Part shown: one piece after another, positions 43,581 through 54,003 of the stretch
Position numbering within the stretch: position 1 is the first letter of the stretch
How the letters are laid out: each line of letters begins with the position of its first letter
Assembly (NCBI GenBank): GCA_017405375.1
Contig: JAFRAO010000016.1
Location: 78,206 to 142,205, forward strand
DNA: 64,000 bases
From: a bacterium
GTDB taxonomy: Bacteria; Cyanobacteriota; Vampirovibrionia; Gastranaerophilales; Gastranaerophilaceae
Direction of reading: 5' to 3'
The notes under the pieces: model-generated
What the model was told of the DNA's origin: nothing
The model's input: only the letters and a program-made list of their open reading frames with translations
Database searches by the model: none
Program-made: the position numbers and the translations under genes

Positions 43581-46424
43581 ATGAAAGATAAAATTGTTGT
43601 TCGTGGTGCAAAAGAGAATAATTTAAAAAATGTTTCTTTAGAAATACCTAAAGACGAATTGGTTGTATTTACGGGTGTTTCTGGTTCAGGAAAGAGCTCA
43701 TTGGCTTTTGATACAATATTTGCAGAGGGACAAAGACGTTATGTCGAGAGTTTATCAGTATATGCAAGACAGTTTTTGGGACAATTAGACAAACCGGATG
43801 TAGAAAGTATAGACGGTTTATCACCTGCAATTTCGATTGACCAAAAATCTACAAGCAACAATCCTCGCTCAACTGTCGGAACTGTTACGGAAATATATGA
43901 TTTTTTACGTCTGTTATATGCTCGTGTAGGAATACCGCATTGTCCAAAATGCGGCGAAGAAATTAAACCGCAAACTATTGATGAAATTGTAAATTCCGTT
44001 TTGAAACTTGAAGAAGGAACAAAAATTCAACTTTTAGCTCCTATTGTGAGCGGGAAAAAAGGTGAATTCCAAAATGTATTTAAAGACTTACAGCAAGAGG
44101 GATTTGTAAGAGTAAAAGTTGATGATGAAATATATAATTTGGATGAGGACGACATAGAACTTGCAAAAACTAAAAAACACGATATATCTGTTGTTGTTGA
44201 CAGATTGGTTATTAAATCGTCTATTCGCTCAAGATTGACTGACAGTATAACAACTGCTTTAAAAAAGGCAAATGGTGTTGTTATAGTTGATTTGGTGCAA
44301 GAAAATAAAGAATTGTTATATTCGGAAAAATTTTCTTGTGAAAAGTGTGGATTAAGTTTTGATGAATTAACCCCGAGAAATTTTAGTTTTAACAATCCAT
44401 ACGGTGCTTGTGAAAAATGTTCCGGACTTGGTGCAGATTTTGTGGCTGACCCGAATTTGATTGTGCCTGATGATAGCTTATCAATTAATCAGGGCGCGAT
44501 TTACCCTTGGTCTAAAAAAACTTCTACTGATTATTATGATGATGTTTTAAAATCGGTTTGCAATTTTTATAAAATTGATATGGATATTCCATTTAAAGAT
44601 TTGCCGGATGAACATAAAAACATTATTCTTTATGGTTCTGATGAACCTATAAAAATTACGGTTAAACAGTTTGGAACACATAGATACAGAACACAATATC
44701 AATTGTATATGGGAGTTATTCCATATATTGAAAAAAAATACAATGAAGATTCAAGTGAATATTGGCAGCAAGAAACTGCAAAATATATGGTTACAAAACC
44801 TTGTACTGCTTGCCATGGTGCAAGATTAAAACCGTTTCCGCTTGCAGTTACAGTCGGTGGTAAAAATATTTATGAATTTACAAAAATGTCTGTAGACGAA
44901 GAAATATCTTTTGTTGATACGTTATATTTGGAATTAACTGATTTTAAACTTCAAATTGCAAAACAAATTTTGGATGAAATCCGCGGAAGATTAAGATTTT
45001 TGCAAGATGTTGGTTTAGGTTATTTGGATTTGGCAAGAATGGCCGGAACATTATCAGGCGGAGAAGCCCAGAGAATAAGATTGGCAACTCAAATAGGAAG
45101 TGGACTTTCGGGTGTTCTTTATGTTTTGGACGAGCCTTCAATCGGATTGCATCAGCGTGATAATGATAGATTAATTAAAACATTGGTAAAACTTAGAAAT
45201 CTTGGAAATACTCTGATTGTTGTTGAACATGATGAAGAAACAATCAGAAGTGCTGATTATATTGTTGATATTGGTGTCGGTGCAGGTATAAACGGCGGAA
45301 ATATTATTGCACAAGGCTCTGTTAACGATATAATAGCATCAAAAGATTCTGTTACCGGTAAATATTTGAGCGGTGAAAGATTTATCCCGATTCCGACAAA
45401 ATTAAGAGAAGGCAACGGTAACTTTTTGTCTGTAAAAAATGCTCATTTGAATAATTTAAAAAATATTAATGTAGATATTCCACTTGGTAAAATAGTTGTT
45501 TTAACAGGTGTTTCAGGTTCAGGCAAATCGACATTAATGCAGGATTTAATTCATGAGTACGCTATTTATAAGTTATTAAAAAACAAACCGAAACCGCATG
45601 GGGTAGATGAAATTTTAGGATTTGAAAACATTGATAAAGTTATAAATATAGACCAATCTCCAATAGGCAGAACTCCGCGTTCAAATCCTGCTACCTATAC
45701 AGATGTTTTCACTCCGATTAGGGCATTGTTTGCAAAAACTAATGAAGCAAAAGTCAGAGGATATACTCAAGGACAGTTTAGTTTTAACGTAAAAGGCGGC
45801 CGTTGTGAGGCTTGCAAAGGTGATGGCGTTACTAAAATAGAAATGAACTTTTTGTCTGATGTTTATGTCAAATGTGATGTTTGCAAGGGTAAACGTTATA
45901 ACAGAGAAACATTAGAAGTTAAGTATAAAGGAAAAACAATTTCGGATGTTTTGGAAATGTCAGTTGGTGAGGCATTGGAATTTTTTGAAAATATTGCGCC
46001 AATAAAAAGAAAATTGCAAACGTTGTATGATGTCGGGCTTGATTATATAAAACTCGGACAAAGTTCTACAACACTTTCAGGTGGTGAGGCTCAGCGTATA
46101 AAACTTGCATCTGAATTAAATAAGAAGGCAACAGGTAAAACTTTGTATTTGATGGATGAACCTTCTGTCGGTTTGCATTGGGCAGATTTGGATAAACTTA
46201 TAAAAATTATTCACAGACTTGCAGATGCGGGCAATACGATTTTTATTATTGAGCATAATTTGGATTTGATTAAAATTGCAGATTATATAATTGACTTGGG
46301 TCCTGAAGGTGGTAACGCAGGCGGAGAGGTTATTGCTTGCGGTACTCCGAAAGAAATTGCAGAATGCGAAAAATCGCATACAGGAAAATATCTCAAAGAA
46401 TGTTTTAAAATTCAAAACACCTAA
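43581..46424 (+). CDS. uvrA: Excinuclease ABC subunit A
   Basis: I choose ATG 43581 (947 residues, normal for UvrA) since homologues start at this point with KIVVRGAKENNLKN; an earlier TTG would add seven atypical residues. Two ABC-type ATPase halves are visible: Walker A GVSGSGKSSLAF and GVSGSGKSTLMQD, signatures LSGGEAQRIRLATQIGS and LSGGEAQRIKLASEL, and Walker B VLYVLDEPSIGL and TLYLMDEPSVGL. Three zinc-finger cysteine sets occur (CPKCGEE, CEKCGLS with CEKCSGLG, CEACKGDG with CDVCKGK). It recognises DNA damage for nucleotide excision repair together with UvrB. No uvrB is nearby. Confidence 0.98.
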   Translation: MKDKIVVRGAKENNLKNVSLEIPKDELVVFTGVSGSGKSSLAFDTIFAEGQRRYVESLSVYARQFLGQLDKPDVESIDGLSPAISIDQKSTSNNPRSTVGTVTEIYDFLRLLYARVGIPHCPKCGEEIKPQTIDEIVNSVLKLEEGTKIQLLAPIVSGKKGEFQNVFKDLQQEGFVRVKVDDEIYNLDEDDIELAKTKKHDISVVVDRLVIKSSIRSRLTDSITTALKKANGVVIVDLVQENKELLYSEKFSCEKCGLSFDELTPRNFSFNNPYGACEKCSGLGADFVADPNLIVPDDSLSINQGAIYPWSKKTSTDYYDDVLKSVCNFYKIDMDIPFKDLPDEHKNIILYGSDEPIKITVKQFGTHRYRTQYQLYMGVIPYIEKKYNEDSSEYWQQETAKYMVTKPCTACHGARLKPFPLAVTVGGKNIYEFTKMSVDEEISFVDTLYLELTDFKLQIAKQILDEIRGRLRFLQDVGLGYLDLARMAGTLSGGEAQRIRLATQIGSGLSGVLYVLDEPSIGLHQRDNDRLIKTLVKLRNLGNTLIVVEHDEETIRSADYIVDIGVGAGINGGNIIAQGSVNDIIASKDSVTGKYLSGERFIPIPTKLREGNGNFLSVKNAHLNNLKNINVDIPLGKIVVLTGVSGSGKSTLMQDLIHEYAIYKLLKNKPKPHGVDEILGFENIDKVINIDQSPIGRTPRSNPATYTDVFTPIRALFAKTNEAKVRGYTQGQFSFNVKGGRCEACKGDGVTKIEMNFLSDVYVKCDVCKGKRYNRETLEVKYKGKTISDVLEMSVGEALEFFENIAPIKRKLQTLYDVGLDYIKLGQSSTTLSGGEAQRIKLASELNKKATGKTLYLMDEPSVGLHWADLDKLIKIIHRLADAGNTIFIIEHNLDLIKIADYIIDLGPEGGNAGGEVIACGTPKEIAECEKSHTGKYLKECFKIQNT

Positions 46425-46574
46425 TTAGTTGATTCTTGCCACTTAATCGTTTCACTTGCTTATATAATGCAGGTTTATAAAAATTGTAAACTTTTGTAAA
46501 AGCATGTGAACAAAACTAGCAATTAAAAATTTTTACGAACATTATATGGACAGTAGTGTTTATTCGGTGGTTTT

Positions 46575-47747
46575 ATGAAAATAAATTTAAATTTATCAAG
46601 AATTCAAAGTTTTAGAAGTAACGAATTAGTTAAAAATCAGCAAATGACAAGTGTTACGGCTCAAAATGAACCACAAAAGAAAACTGAAATGGTTCAAACT
46701 GCGGGTGAAAATGTAAAATCTGCTGATATTAATTTATCTGATTCTAACAATCAAATTCCACAAAAAGAACAAGCTCAAAACGTTAAAAAATTAAAATATG
46801 ACAGAGATACAATAATTGAACATAATCCTTTAACGAGTGCAAAAATCGCGGGCACAAAGACTCTTGATTCTTTTACTGTTTATCCTGTAAAGGGTCTTAA
46901 GGGTGATAAAAATTTTAATTTCTATGAATTTTTATCATTGGGAATTGTACCATATCTAATTGGTAGTGCAGGTTTTATCAGTGTGTTTAATTTAGCAAAC
47001 AAATATTTTCAACCTGCTGCAAAATTTCAAGCTGATAAAATCGGAAATAAGATGGGGCTTGGAGTTTTATTTTACGGACTTGCAAAATGGGCTTCTAAAA
47101 AATTTGTTAGTGCACCGGTTCATGCTTTAACGGGTGTTGATACAGAATTGCCTTACGCTCGTGTTGTTGAAAATCATCCGAAGTTTGAAGGTGATAAAAA
47201 TACTAAAACAATCGAGTATCATAAAGTGTTCGAAAGTGTAGAATTCCCTCGTTTTGATTTATTAGACAGGGATAAAAACGGTAATATTACATCGGAATAT
47301 TACGATAAAGTCGCTAAAAAATTAGGTTTAGGCGATAAATTAAATGATTCAAGGCAAGAAGTTCAACCGCGAATAAGAGATATAATTTCTCGTTCGACTG
47401 CCGCTAAGAATCTTTCTTCTTATTTATGGGCTGCAACAGGTGTAGGCTTTGCTTTTCAGACTCCTTGGGAAGATTTCTTTGTTTCATTTAAACAAGGTCA
47501 GGGCATGGACAAAGTTAAAAACATAGCAAGAGCATTTGGTAAATGTTCTGTTGATGCGATAAAATCATTGTGGAACGGCGGAGTTAATCCGACAAAATTA
47601 ACTAAATGTGCAGGTAAAATTTTATTAGGTTCAGCGGTTGCATCAACTGTTTTGGGTGTTGTGAATGTAGTATCGAATGCAAGAAAATCGCCAAAACTTG
47701 AAAATGAAAAAGTGTTTGATTCAAACAGAAAGGTAGTAGTTGACTAA
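46575..47747 (+). CDS. Anonymous membrane protein with EF-hand-like loop (tandem paralog 1)
   Basis: The 390-residue protein has a Gln/Asn-rich N-terminus, hydrophobic segments near 119-143, 160-172 and 281-296, and a final hydrophobic stretch (350-367). Between them, PRFDLLDRDKNGNITSEYY (225-243) resembles an EF-hand calcium-binding loop, though the last ligand position is shifted. Residues about 160-295 align by eye with 93-200 of the next protein: KKFVSAPVHALTGVD against KLAISLPVRALYGFD, and KVAKKLGL...YLWAATGVG against KIGDKLGI...TIWMLTAGI. The stop overlaps the next ATG by one base. No known family; probably membrane-associated. Confidence 0.82.
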   Translation: MKINLNLSRIQSFRSNELVKNQQMTSVTAQNEPQKKTEMVQTAGENVKSADINLSDSNNQIPQKEQAQNVKKLKYDRDTIIEHNPLTSAKIAGTKTLDSFTVYPVKGLKGDKNFNFYEFLSLGIVPYLIGSAGFISVFNLANKYFQPAAKFQADKIGNKMGLGVLFYGLAKWASKKFVSAPVHALTGVDTELPYARVVENHPKFEGDKNTKTIEYHKVFESVEFPRFDLLDRDKNGNITSEYYDKVAKKLGLGDKLNDSRQEVQPRIRDIISRSTAAKNLSSYLWAATGVGFAFQTPWEDFFVSFKQGQGMDKVKNIARAFGKCSVDAIKSLWNGGVNPTKLTKCAGKILLGSAVASTVLGVVNVVSNARKSPKLENEKVFDSNRKVVVD

Positions 47748-50221
47748 TGGATATTTCTGTAACAAACAACGTAAAAGAAAGACAATTAATAAAACCTAAT
47801 CCTCACAAAGGATATTTGGTACCGCCATATATTATTCCAAGTCCTAAAATGGTTGTATCAGACATGAAATATGATTTAAAAGCTGTTAAAGACGGACTTT
47901 TGGGTAAAGCAAATGACCACCAATTAGGAAAAACTAATGATGTTGGTTTAAAACTTGGCGGATTAGCTATTGCAGCATATTTATCAACAAAAAGACCTAC
48001 ATTAAGAGGCAAATTAATGGAATTCATAGGTCTTGGAACATTTTTGGCAACAATGAAATTCTGGCCAAAATTAGCAATAAGTTTACCTGTTAGAGCCTTA
48101 TACGGATTTGACCCCCATCAAGAATATGTAGATAGTTTTGGCAGAAAGAAACCTCTATTCCAAGACCCTCAATATATTCCTGATTTATATCCTCAAAAAG
48201 AATTAGATAAAATTGGTGATAAATTAGGTATTGATAGAAATGCAAAAAATAGAAATGAATTGATTCAAGAAAAAATGAAAAGCATTTCTATAAAAGCTAA
48301 CACTATTTGGATGCTAACCGCAGGTATTGCTTCCGCTATCGGTACTGCAATATTGTGTAGCAAAATAGAAAAACCTTTAGAAAAACAACTTGGCAAATAT
48401 AACGATAAAAAGGCTGAGGAATTATTAAATAATTATGATAGCGAATCTGAAAAACGTGTAAAATCGGCTAACGAATCTATGAAAAAAGATTTGAACGCTA
48501 TTTTTGATGAATATAAAAATAAATCTCTTGATGAATCATTTGTTGAAAAAGTTGTAAAAAGATTATCAAAGAATTTGGATAATGCAACTATTTTGGGTGT
48601 TACTAATGATGTAAGAGGTATTATCGAAGATACGGGTAATAAAAAAATTGTTAATATTGATGTAAAAGATATAGAATCAAAATTCAGACCAAGTTTAGAA
48701 CAAAGAAATTTAAGCGATAAGACGATTACGGCATTAATCCCTTCTCAACAAGAAATAGATAAAAAGATTGATGAGCTTGTACCTCTTGTATCGGTAACAG
48801 AAAAAGACTCAGAAGGAAAAGATGTTACAAAACAAGTAAAAGCAAAACCAAATAATGATATGCTTCTTAATATAAGAATGAGCATAGTTGATATGTTTAT
48901 GAATAACGCAAATGCTCAGAATCCAAAATTAAGTGAATATAAGTTAAAAATTATTAAATCAGAAGCAAGTAATATTGTAAATCAACTGCTAAGAGTTAGT
49001 ACAAAAGAACAATTTAATAATCAAGTAAAAAATAAAATTCTAAAACTTGGCGAGATAATGAGTACACTTGATGCAAAATCTTCAATTCTTGATGAATATG
49101 CACAAATGAAAGTTGCAGATAAAGAAGATTCTACATTAGCTCGTTATTGGAACGAAGTTGCTCCCGGTATTGTTAAAGCTTTAGGTATTGACTTCAAGAA
49201 CATGGAAAAGAACAGATGCAACAGAGAATTAATTCAACAAATGTTACGCGATAAACTTGAAGAAATTACTTCGGATGATGCAAAATATACAAAAGTTTTT
49301 GGAGAAATATCAAAACTTGTTGCCCAATTAGATAGCAAGGTAAGTCAAAAATCTGTTAATAAATACAATGAACTTGTAGGTAAAATTTTTGATGAAGCTG
49401 CAATCGCAACCGGTGAGAATAATTTTGGTAATACTTCAACAAAATTGACGGAATGCAGTAACGGTACAGCAGGTTCATTAAAACGTGCAAAAATAAAATA
49501 TTTTGAAGAAAGAGTTGCCGGTGTAAGAAATTCATTCTTAAGATTTTTGAGCACAATGGATGTTTACAGAAGAATATCAAAAGGTAATTTAAGTGCAGCA
49601 TTAACGGATGGTAATAAATCTCGTGAAGAAAAAGAAGCGATGATAGAATTGATAAAACAAGTAACTTTACAAGGACATTCTGCTGATCATTCTACTAAAT
49701 TCTATATAAACAGAGATTCAAATGTACAAATTTCTGATAAAACAGATAAAAGTGCAGTAGAAATAGAAAAAGGTAAAGTTAAGAATAAGCATTTTGGTAA
49801 AAATAACGGAGTAAATATTCTTGATGATGATATGTTCTACAAAAATGTAATGAAATATATGTATGGATCAGATTTAGATAATGTTACAAAATATGTATTA
49901 TCAGGTTCAAACAATAATAACTCAGAGAATGCAAATGCAGCAAACAATACAAATGACAAAAAAGCTAAAGAACAATTAGAACAACAACGATTATCACAAC
50001 AATTATTACAACAATTAAAAGATTATAATAAAAATATCCTTACATATCTTGGCGGTGCGGACGATTTTACAAGACCTCGTCATATAATAGATTATTCCGG
50101 CATGTCATCGGAAGATAAATTTATATTGCTGGGTGTGGCACCTGATGAGATGATGACAAAAACAATTCAGCAAATGTATAATACAAATAAATGGAACAGA
50201 ATGTTTGGAGCAGGCAGGTAA
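47747..50221 (+). CDS. Large anonymous protein, paralogous to its upstream neighbour (tandem paralog 2)
   Basis: The 824-residue protein starts with a Pro-rich stretch (KPNPHKGYLVPPYIIPSPK), contains hydrophobic segments near 69-80, 90-115 and 187-205, and then long charged helical regions (about 215-780) with an Asn-rich stretch near 723-745 and a Gln/Leu-rich coiled coil. Its N-terminal 200 residues share landmarks with the protein at 46575 (LPVRALYGFD, KIGDKLGI), which indicates a duplication followed by a large extension. The ATG overlaps the preceding stop (TAATG). I do not recognise the C-terminal part. It is likely anchored at the membrane by its N-terminal region. Confidence 0.85.
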   Translation: MDISVTNNVKERQLIKPNPHKGYLVPPYIIPSPKMVVSDMKYDLKAVKDGLLGKANDHQLGKTNDVGLKLGGLAIAAYLSTKRPTLRGKLMEFIGLGTFLATMKFWPKLAISLPVRALYGFDPHQEYVDSFGRKKPLFQDPQYIPDLYPQKELDKIGDKLGIDRNAKNRNELIQEKMKSISIKANTIWMLTAGIASAIGTAILCSKIEKPLEKQLGKYNDKKAEELLNNYDSESEKRVKSANESMKKDLNAIFDEYKNKSLDESFVEKVVKRLSKNLDNATILGVTNDVRGIIEDTGNKKIVNIDVKDIESKFRPSLEQRNLSDKTITALIPSQQEIDKKIDELVPLVSVTEKDSEGKDVTKQVKAKPNNDMLLNIRMSIVDMFMNNANAQNPKLSEYKLKIIKSEASNIVNQLLRVSTKEQFNNQVKNKILKLGEIMSTLDAKSSILDEYAQMKVADKEDSTLARYWNEVAPGIVKALGIDFKNMEKNRCNRELIQQMLRDKLEEITSDDAKYTKVFGEISKLVAQLDSKVSQKSVNKYNELVGKIFDEAAIATGENNFGNTSTKLTECSNGTAGSLKRAKIKYFEERVAGVRNSFLRFLSTMDVYRRISKGNLSAALTDGNKSREEKEAMIELIKQVTLQGHSADHSTKFYINRDSNVQISDKTDKSAVEIEKGKVKNKHFGKNNGVNILDDDMFYKNVMKYMYGSDLDNVTKYVLSGSNNNNSENANAANNTNDKKAKEQLEQQRLSQQLLQQLKDYNKNILTYLGGADDFTRPRHIIDYSGMSSEDKFILLGVAPDEMMTKTIQQMYNTNKWNRMFGAGR

Positions 50222-50232
50222 ATGTAAAAAAA

Positions 50233-50261
50233 TTGCAAAAATTTTAAAATGATATTATAAT
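50233..50261 (+). promoter_or_regulatory. Candidate promoter for the GH13 gene
   Basis: TTGCAA (50233-50238) and TATAAT (50256-50261) are 17 bases apart, with transcription expected near 50268 and the ATG at 50300. This suggests the GH13 gene can be expressed apart from the two upstream genes. Confidence 0.5.
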
Positions 50262-50299
50262 AGTTAAGTAATTTAGTGTACATGATTTAGGAAATTTAT

Positions 50300-52105
50300 A
50301 TGACAAGTGTTGATGCGATAAAAACGAAAGTTTTTAATATTAAGGAAAGCAATGTTGTTCTTGATAAGAATAAGATTGAAACTGTTAGAGTCGGACTAAA
50401 AGAGGCTTTGACGTCAAATCCGTTAAAGAAATTTTTGGAAAAAGAAGCTATATTGGGTGAAGCACTTGTGGCTTTGAGCGCAGTTGGTGTTAATAAATTA
50501 TCAAAAACTTTAAAAAATACTCCTGTAGGCGTAACAGAAGTAAAAGGAGTTGATGATAAAAATACAAAAACTGTATATCAAAACGGTTTCAAATCAATGT
50601 TACAACAAGGACAAGCAAAGATTTTGGCAATCATTCCAAGAACTTTTAATGCAAAAGATACAAACGGTGATGAAAAAATTTCTGATGGCGAAGAGCATGG
50701 AACTTTTTTAAACGCTATTGCCAGATTAGATGAAATTAAAGCTGAAGGATTCAATACTTTCCACATTTTGCCGATTCATCCGACAGGTAAAAAACGTGCG
50801 ATGGGTATTGCAGGCTCATTATATTCTCCTTTAGATTTTCTGCAAATTGACCCTAATTTGATTGATAAAAATGACAAACGTTCAGGCGAAGAACAATTTA
50901 AAACATTTGTTAATGAGTGTCATAAGAGAGGCATCAGAGTAATGTTAGATTTACCTAGTTGTGCATCTTATGATATGTATTTGAGAAAACCAAAATTAAT
51001 GGCAAAACAACAAGATGGTCAAGCAAAAACTCCTCAAGGTTGGAATGACATAAGAATGTTGGAACCATTTGAAGATACATCTAAAAGAACTTTAAATAAA
51101 GATTTAATTAACTTGCATAAGAAATATGTTGACATGTGCATAGATTTGGGTATAGATGGCATAAGAGCAGATGTTGCGCGTGCGAAACCTACTGAATTCT
51201 GGGATATTATTATTCCGTATTCACATTCTAAAGACCCTCAATTTGGATGGTTAGCAGAAACTTACACTTATGAAGATGCTTCTCCGCAAGCCAATATGCC
51301 TTATGACAGGCCTGAAGATTCACTAAAAGCAGGATTTGATGCTTATTACGGACAATATCATATATTCCACGAATGGCATGGCGCAAAAGATTTGATGGAT
51401 TTTGTAAAAGAAAATCTTCAAATGTCTAAAAGATTGGAAAAAGGAAAATCATTAATTGGTTCATTTACAACTCATGATGATATTTCTCCTATGTTCCATG
51501 GCGGTGTTGAATTCTGTAATTTGACGGCAGGTTTGCAAGCTACATTACCAATGTTGAATCCTTATTATGTTGATGGTTATCAATCAGGTGATGATTATGT
51601 TTATGATTACGCAAGATCTCGCTCTGAAAAAACAGAAACTGATTCACATATAATGACGGTACACCCTGCGAAATTGGATATATTTAATTTGTCAAGAAAA
51701 CCCGGCGGTAATAATCCTGAAATCGGTAAATTTATGACAGAAACCTTTAAAATGCGTGATAAATACCAAGATTTAATAACAAAAGGTTCATTTATTGAAC
51801 TTTCTAAATCAAAAGATAAGGATGACCAAGTTATTGCCTATGCAAGACATAAAGATGGAAAAACATTATTGGTTTTGGCGAACAAAAACGTTAATAGAAA
51901 TGTAACTGCGAAAGTAAATGTACCAACATTGAAAGCAAATCAAGAGTTAAAGAATCTATTACCGTCTTATGGTAAAAAATCAAAATTTCAAGTAAAAAAT
52001 GAACAAATTAATGTGAATTTGGGTCCTGGAAGAGTTCATGTATTTGAAATAGATACGCCAAATATTGAAAAAAATAATAAAAATGTTTATAAACAAAATT
52101 TATAA
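50300..52105 (+). CDS. Glycoside hydrolase family 13 protein with atypical first motif
   Basis: The 601-residue protein has a GH13 barrel (about 105-520). The catalytic residues are visible as D291 (GIDGIRADVARA), E320 (WLAETY) and H392-D393 (FTTHDD). In the first conserved region, the usual D-x-x-x-N-H reads D217-LPSCA, so the Asn-His pair is replaced. An EF-hand-like loop, D120-TNGDEKISDGE, precedes the barrel and may bind calcium. There is no signal peptide; the first 80 residues include a mildly hydrophobic helix. It probably acts on alpha-glucans such as glycogen in the cytoplasm, or is exported by another route. It lies just after two anonymous membrane proteins and could work with them. 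A transferase is as likely as an amylase. Confidence 0.85.
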   Translation: MTSVDAIKTKVFNIKESNVVLDKNKIETVRVGLKEALTSNPLKKFLEKEAILGEALVALSAVGVNKLSKTLKNTPVGVTEVKGVDDKNTKTVYQNGFKSMLQQGQAKILAIIPRTFNAKDTNGDEKISDGEEHGTFLNAIARLDEIKAEGFNTFHILPIHPTGKKRAMGIAGSLYSPLDFLQIDPNLIDKNDKRSGEEQFKTFVNECHKRGIRVMLDLPSCASYDMYLRKPKLMAKQQDGQAKTPQGWNDIRMLEPFEDTSKRTLNKDLINLHKKYVDMCIDLGIDGIRADVARAKPTEFWDIIIPYSHSKDPQFGWLAETYTYEDASPQANMPYDRPEDSLKAGFDAYYGQYHIFHEWHGAKDLMDFVKENLQMSKRLEKGKSLIGSFTTHDDISPMFHGGVEFCNLTAGLQATLPMLNPYYVDGYQSGDDYVYDYARSRSEKTETDSHIMTVHPAKLDIFNLSRKPGGNNPEIGKFMTETFKMRDKYQDLITKGSFIELSKSKDKDDQVIAYARHKDGKTLLVLANKNVNRNVTAKVNVPTLKANQELKNLLPSYGKKSKFQVKNEQINVNLGPGRVHVFEIDTPNIEKNNKNVYKQNL

Positions 52106-52147
52106 TAAATACAAATGTTGACAAACATTAAATGACACGATGGATAT

Positions 52148-52172
52148 AGGAGATTTAATCTCCTTTTTTTTT
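52148..52172 (+). terminator. Intrinsic terminator after the GH13 gene
   Basis: AGGAGAT pairs with ATCTCCT around a TTA loop and runs into nine T. It lies 42 bases past the stop. Confidence 0.85.
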
Positions 52173-52211
52173 ATGCTAAACTTTTTATATTAGGTATTAT
52201 GGAGTGATATT

Positions 52212-53957
52212 GTGCAAAAAATTTTAGAATATTTAAAAAATAATTATATTGACGTAATAATGGTAACTATTATAACAATATTTGCGTTGATTATCAGGTT
52301 AATTACATTACAAAATTTTGGTGATTTATGGTTAGATGAATTGTATTCTCTTAGTTTTGCCACTTATGGTAATATTTTTGAAACAATCACGGAATTAATC
52401 AGGCAAGATGTTCATCAGCCGTTGTATTTCGTTATTTTAAATATCTTTTTAAAAATATTTGGCGCAAATACAATATCAGTTCATGCTTGTTCTATAATTT
52501 TAGCAATTCCGCTAATTCCGTTATCATTTTACTTTATGAAAAATCTGTTTAATAGATTTACGGGATACGTTGCGGCAATATTGTTTGCGATAAATACATT
52601 CTGCGCTTATTATTCGGTGGAAGTAAGATTTTATTCTTTGGTTTTACCTTTAACTTTCTTATCTGCTGTATTTTTCGTAAAAATGCTGACAGATTCAAAA
52701 GAAAATATAAATAGAATTTGTTTTATTATTTTTCAGATACTTTTGATTTACACATTTACAATAGCTCCTTTATTGTCATTTTTCTACTTTATTGTCGGTT
52801 TTGTATATTTAAAAAAGTATAATGCCAATATTCTTAAAAAGTATTTAATGACTTTTTTATATATCTTTTTATTAGCTATCCCTGCAATATTGATACTAAT
52901 TTATAATTTTATTGCAACCCAAACATCATTAGTTCCATTTCAAAACGTTATATATGTTTTTAATTGGAAAATAATATTTGATATATTGGAAAATTATTTT
53001 TCTACCGAAAATTTTCAAATTGTATCAATGGCAATGAATTATTATAATCATATGTTTGACGGTTTAAAAAATTGGATATATATATTGTATGTATTAGTTC
53101 CAATAATTATAGGGTTGATTGGTTTTACAAAATCAATGTTATCAAAAGATAAAAAGTTGTATTTATTTGTTATTCCATCAATTTTATATTTATTAACAGC
53201 TTGTTTATTTGCAAATTTAGGTGTAATTTTATTTTTAACAAGATACAGTATTATTGTTTATCCAATGATTGTATGTGCTGCATGGTATGGTTTGAGTTTA
53301 ATTAAATATAGAAATATAGGTTTCTTTTTGATAGTATGCTTAATTTTACTTAACTATTTCTATTTGTTAATACATCCGTATAATGTTTTAAATTTACACA
53401 GAGTAGATAGCGGATACATGCCTAAAGTATTGAGTCAACTTAATATTAAAAAAGACGATTTATTTTTGGTTCCTTATTCCGGCAAAAGATTGAAAGCATA
53501 TATACGGAGAGATAATTTGATTGATTTTACGGCAGATGACATGCTTTTGATGAAAGATAAGAAATCTAAAATTTTCTATTTTGGTGAAAATTTCGATAAA
53601 ATTAACAAGAAGAATGTATCTGATTTGATTTACGGTTACATAAAGAATGATAAAGTTATGGAATCGTACGAAGATAATTTATGTAAATTTTACATTAATA
53701 ATATGAAAAAGGGACAAAAATTAATTTTTATAATATATAGATACGGTATGGTTCAAGGAGATTTACTAAATCATTGGGATTTATTAAAGAATAGAACTAT
53801 TTATTCAAATTCAAACATATTTTTTACGATAATGACAAAAATTTCTTATGATAGTATAAAAATAGCAGAAAAGCATTTAAAATACGTGAATAGGTATGTA
53901 TGTCGTAATAATCAAGGCTATCCGTTATTTGCCGTTTACGTTTATGAAAAGCAGTAG
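52212..53957 (+). CDS. GT39/ArnT-like membrane glycosyltransferase
   Basis: The 581-residue protein has an N-terminal membrane helix, then the W-L-D42-E43-LYS motif typical of ArnT and protein-mannosyltransferase-type enzymes, where the Asp-Glu pair follows the first membrane helix, and about ten further membrane helices (through about 395). A soluble C-terminal domain (about 410-581) follows. Such enzymes move a sugar from a polyprenyl-phosphate donor to lipid A, protein or another acceptor on the outer face of the membrane. The acceptor cannot be told. It starts with GTG eight bases after GGAG. It stands alone between a terminator and gatB. Confidence 0.85.
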   Translation: MQKILEYLKNNYIDVIMVTIITIFALIIRLITLQNFGDLWLDELYSLSFATYGNIFETITELIRQDVHQPLYFVILNIFLKIFGANTISVHACSIILAIPLIPLSFYFMKNLFNRFTGYVAAILFAINTFCAYYSVEVRFYSLVLPLTFLSAVFFVKMLTDSKENINRICFIIFQILLIYTFTIAPLLSFFYFIVGFVYLKKYNANILKKYLMTFLYIFLLAIPAILILIYNFIATQTSLVPFQNVIYVFNWKIIFDILENYFSTENFQIVSMAMNYYNHMFDGLKNWIYILYVLVPIIIGLIGFTKSMLSKDKKLYLFVIPSILYLLTACLFANLGVILFLTRYSIIVYPMIVCAAWYGLSLIKYRNIGFFLIVCLILLNYFYLLIHPYNVLNLHRVDSGYMPKVLSQLNIKKDDLFLVPYSGKRLKAYIRRDNLIDFTADDMLLMKDKKSKIFYFGENFDKINKKNVSDLIYGYIKNDKVMESYEDNLCKFYINNMKKGQKLIFIIYRYGMVQGDLLNHWDLLKNRTIYSNSNIFFTIMTKISYDSIKIAEKHLKYVNRYVCRNNQGYPLFAVYVYEKQ

Positions 53958-54003
53958 AAAAAAAATTTTTATGATAGAATAAAATAAAAATCAGGAGAAT
54001 ATA

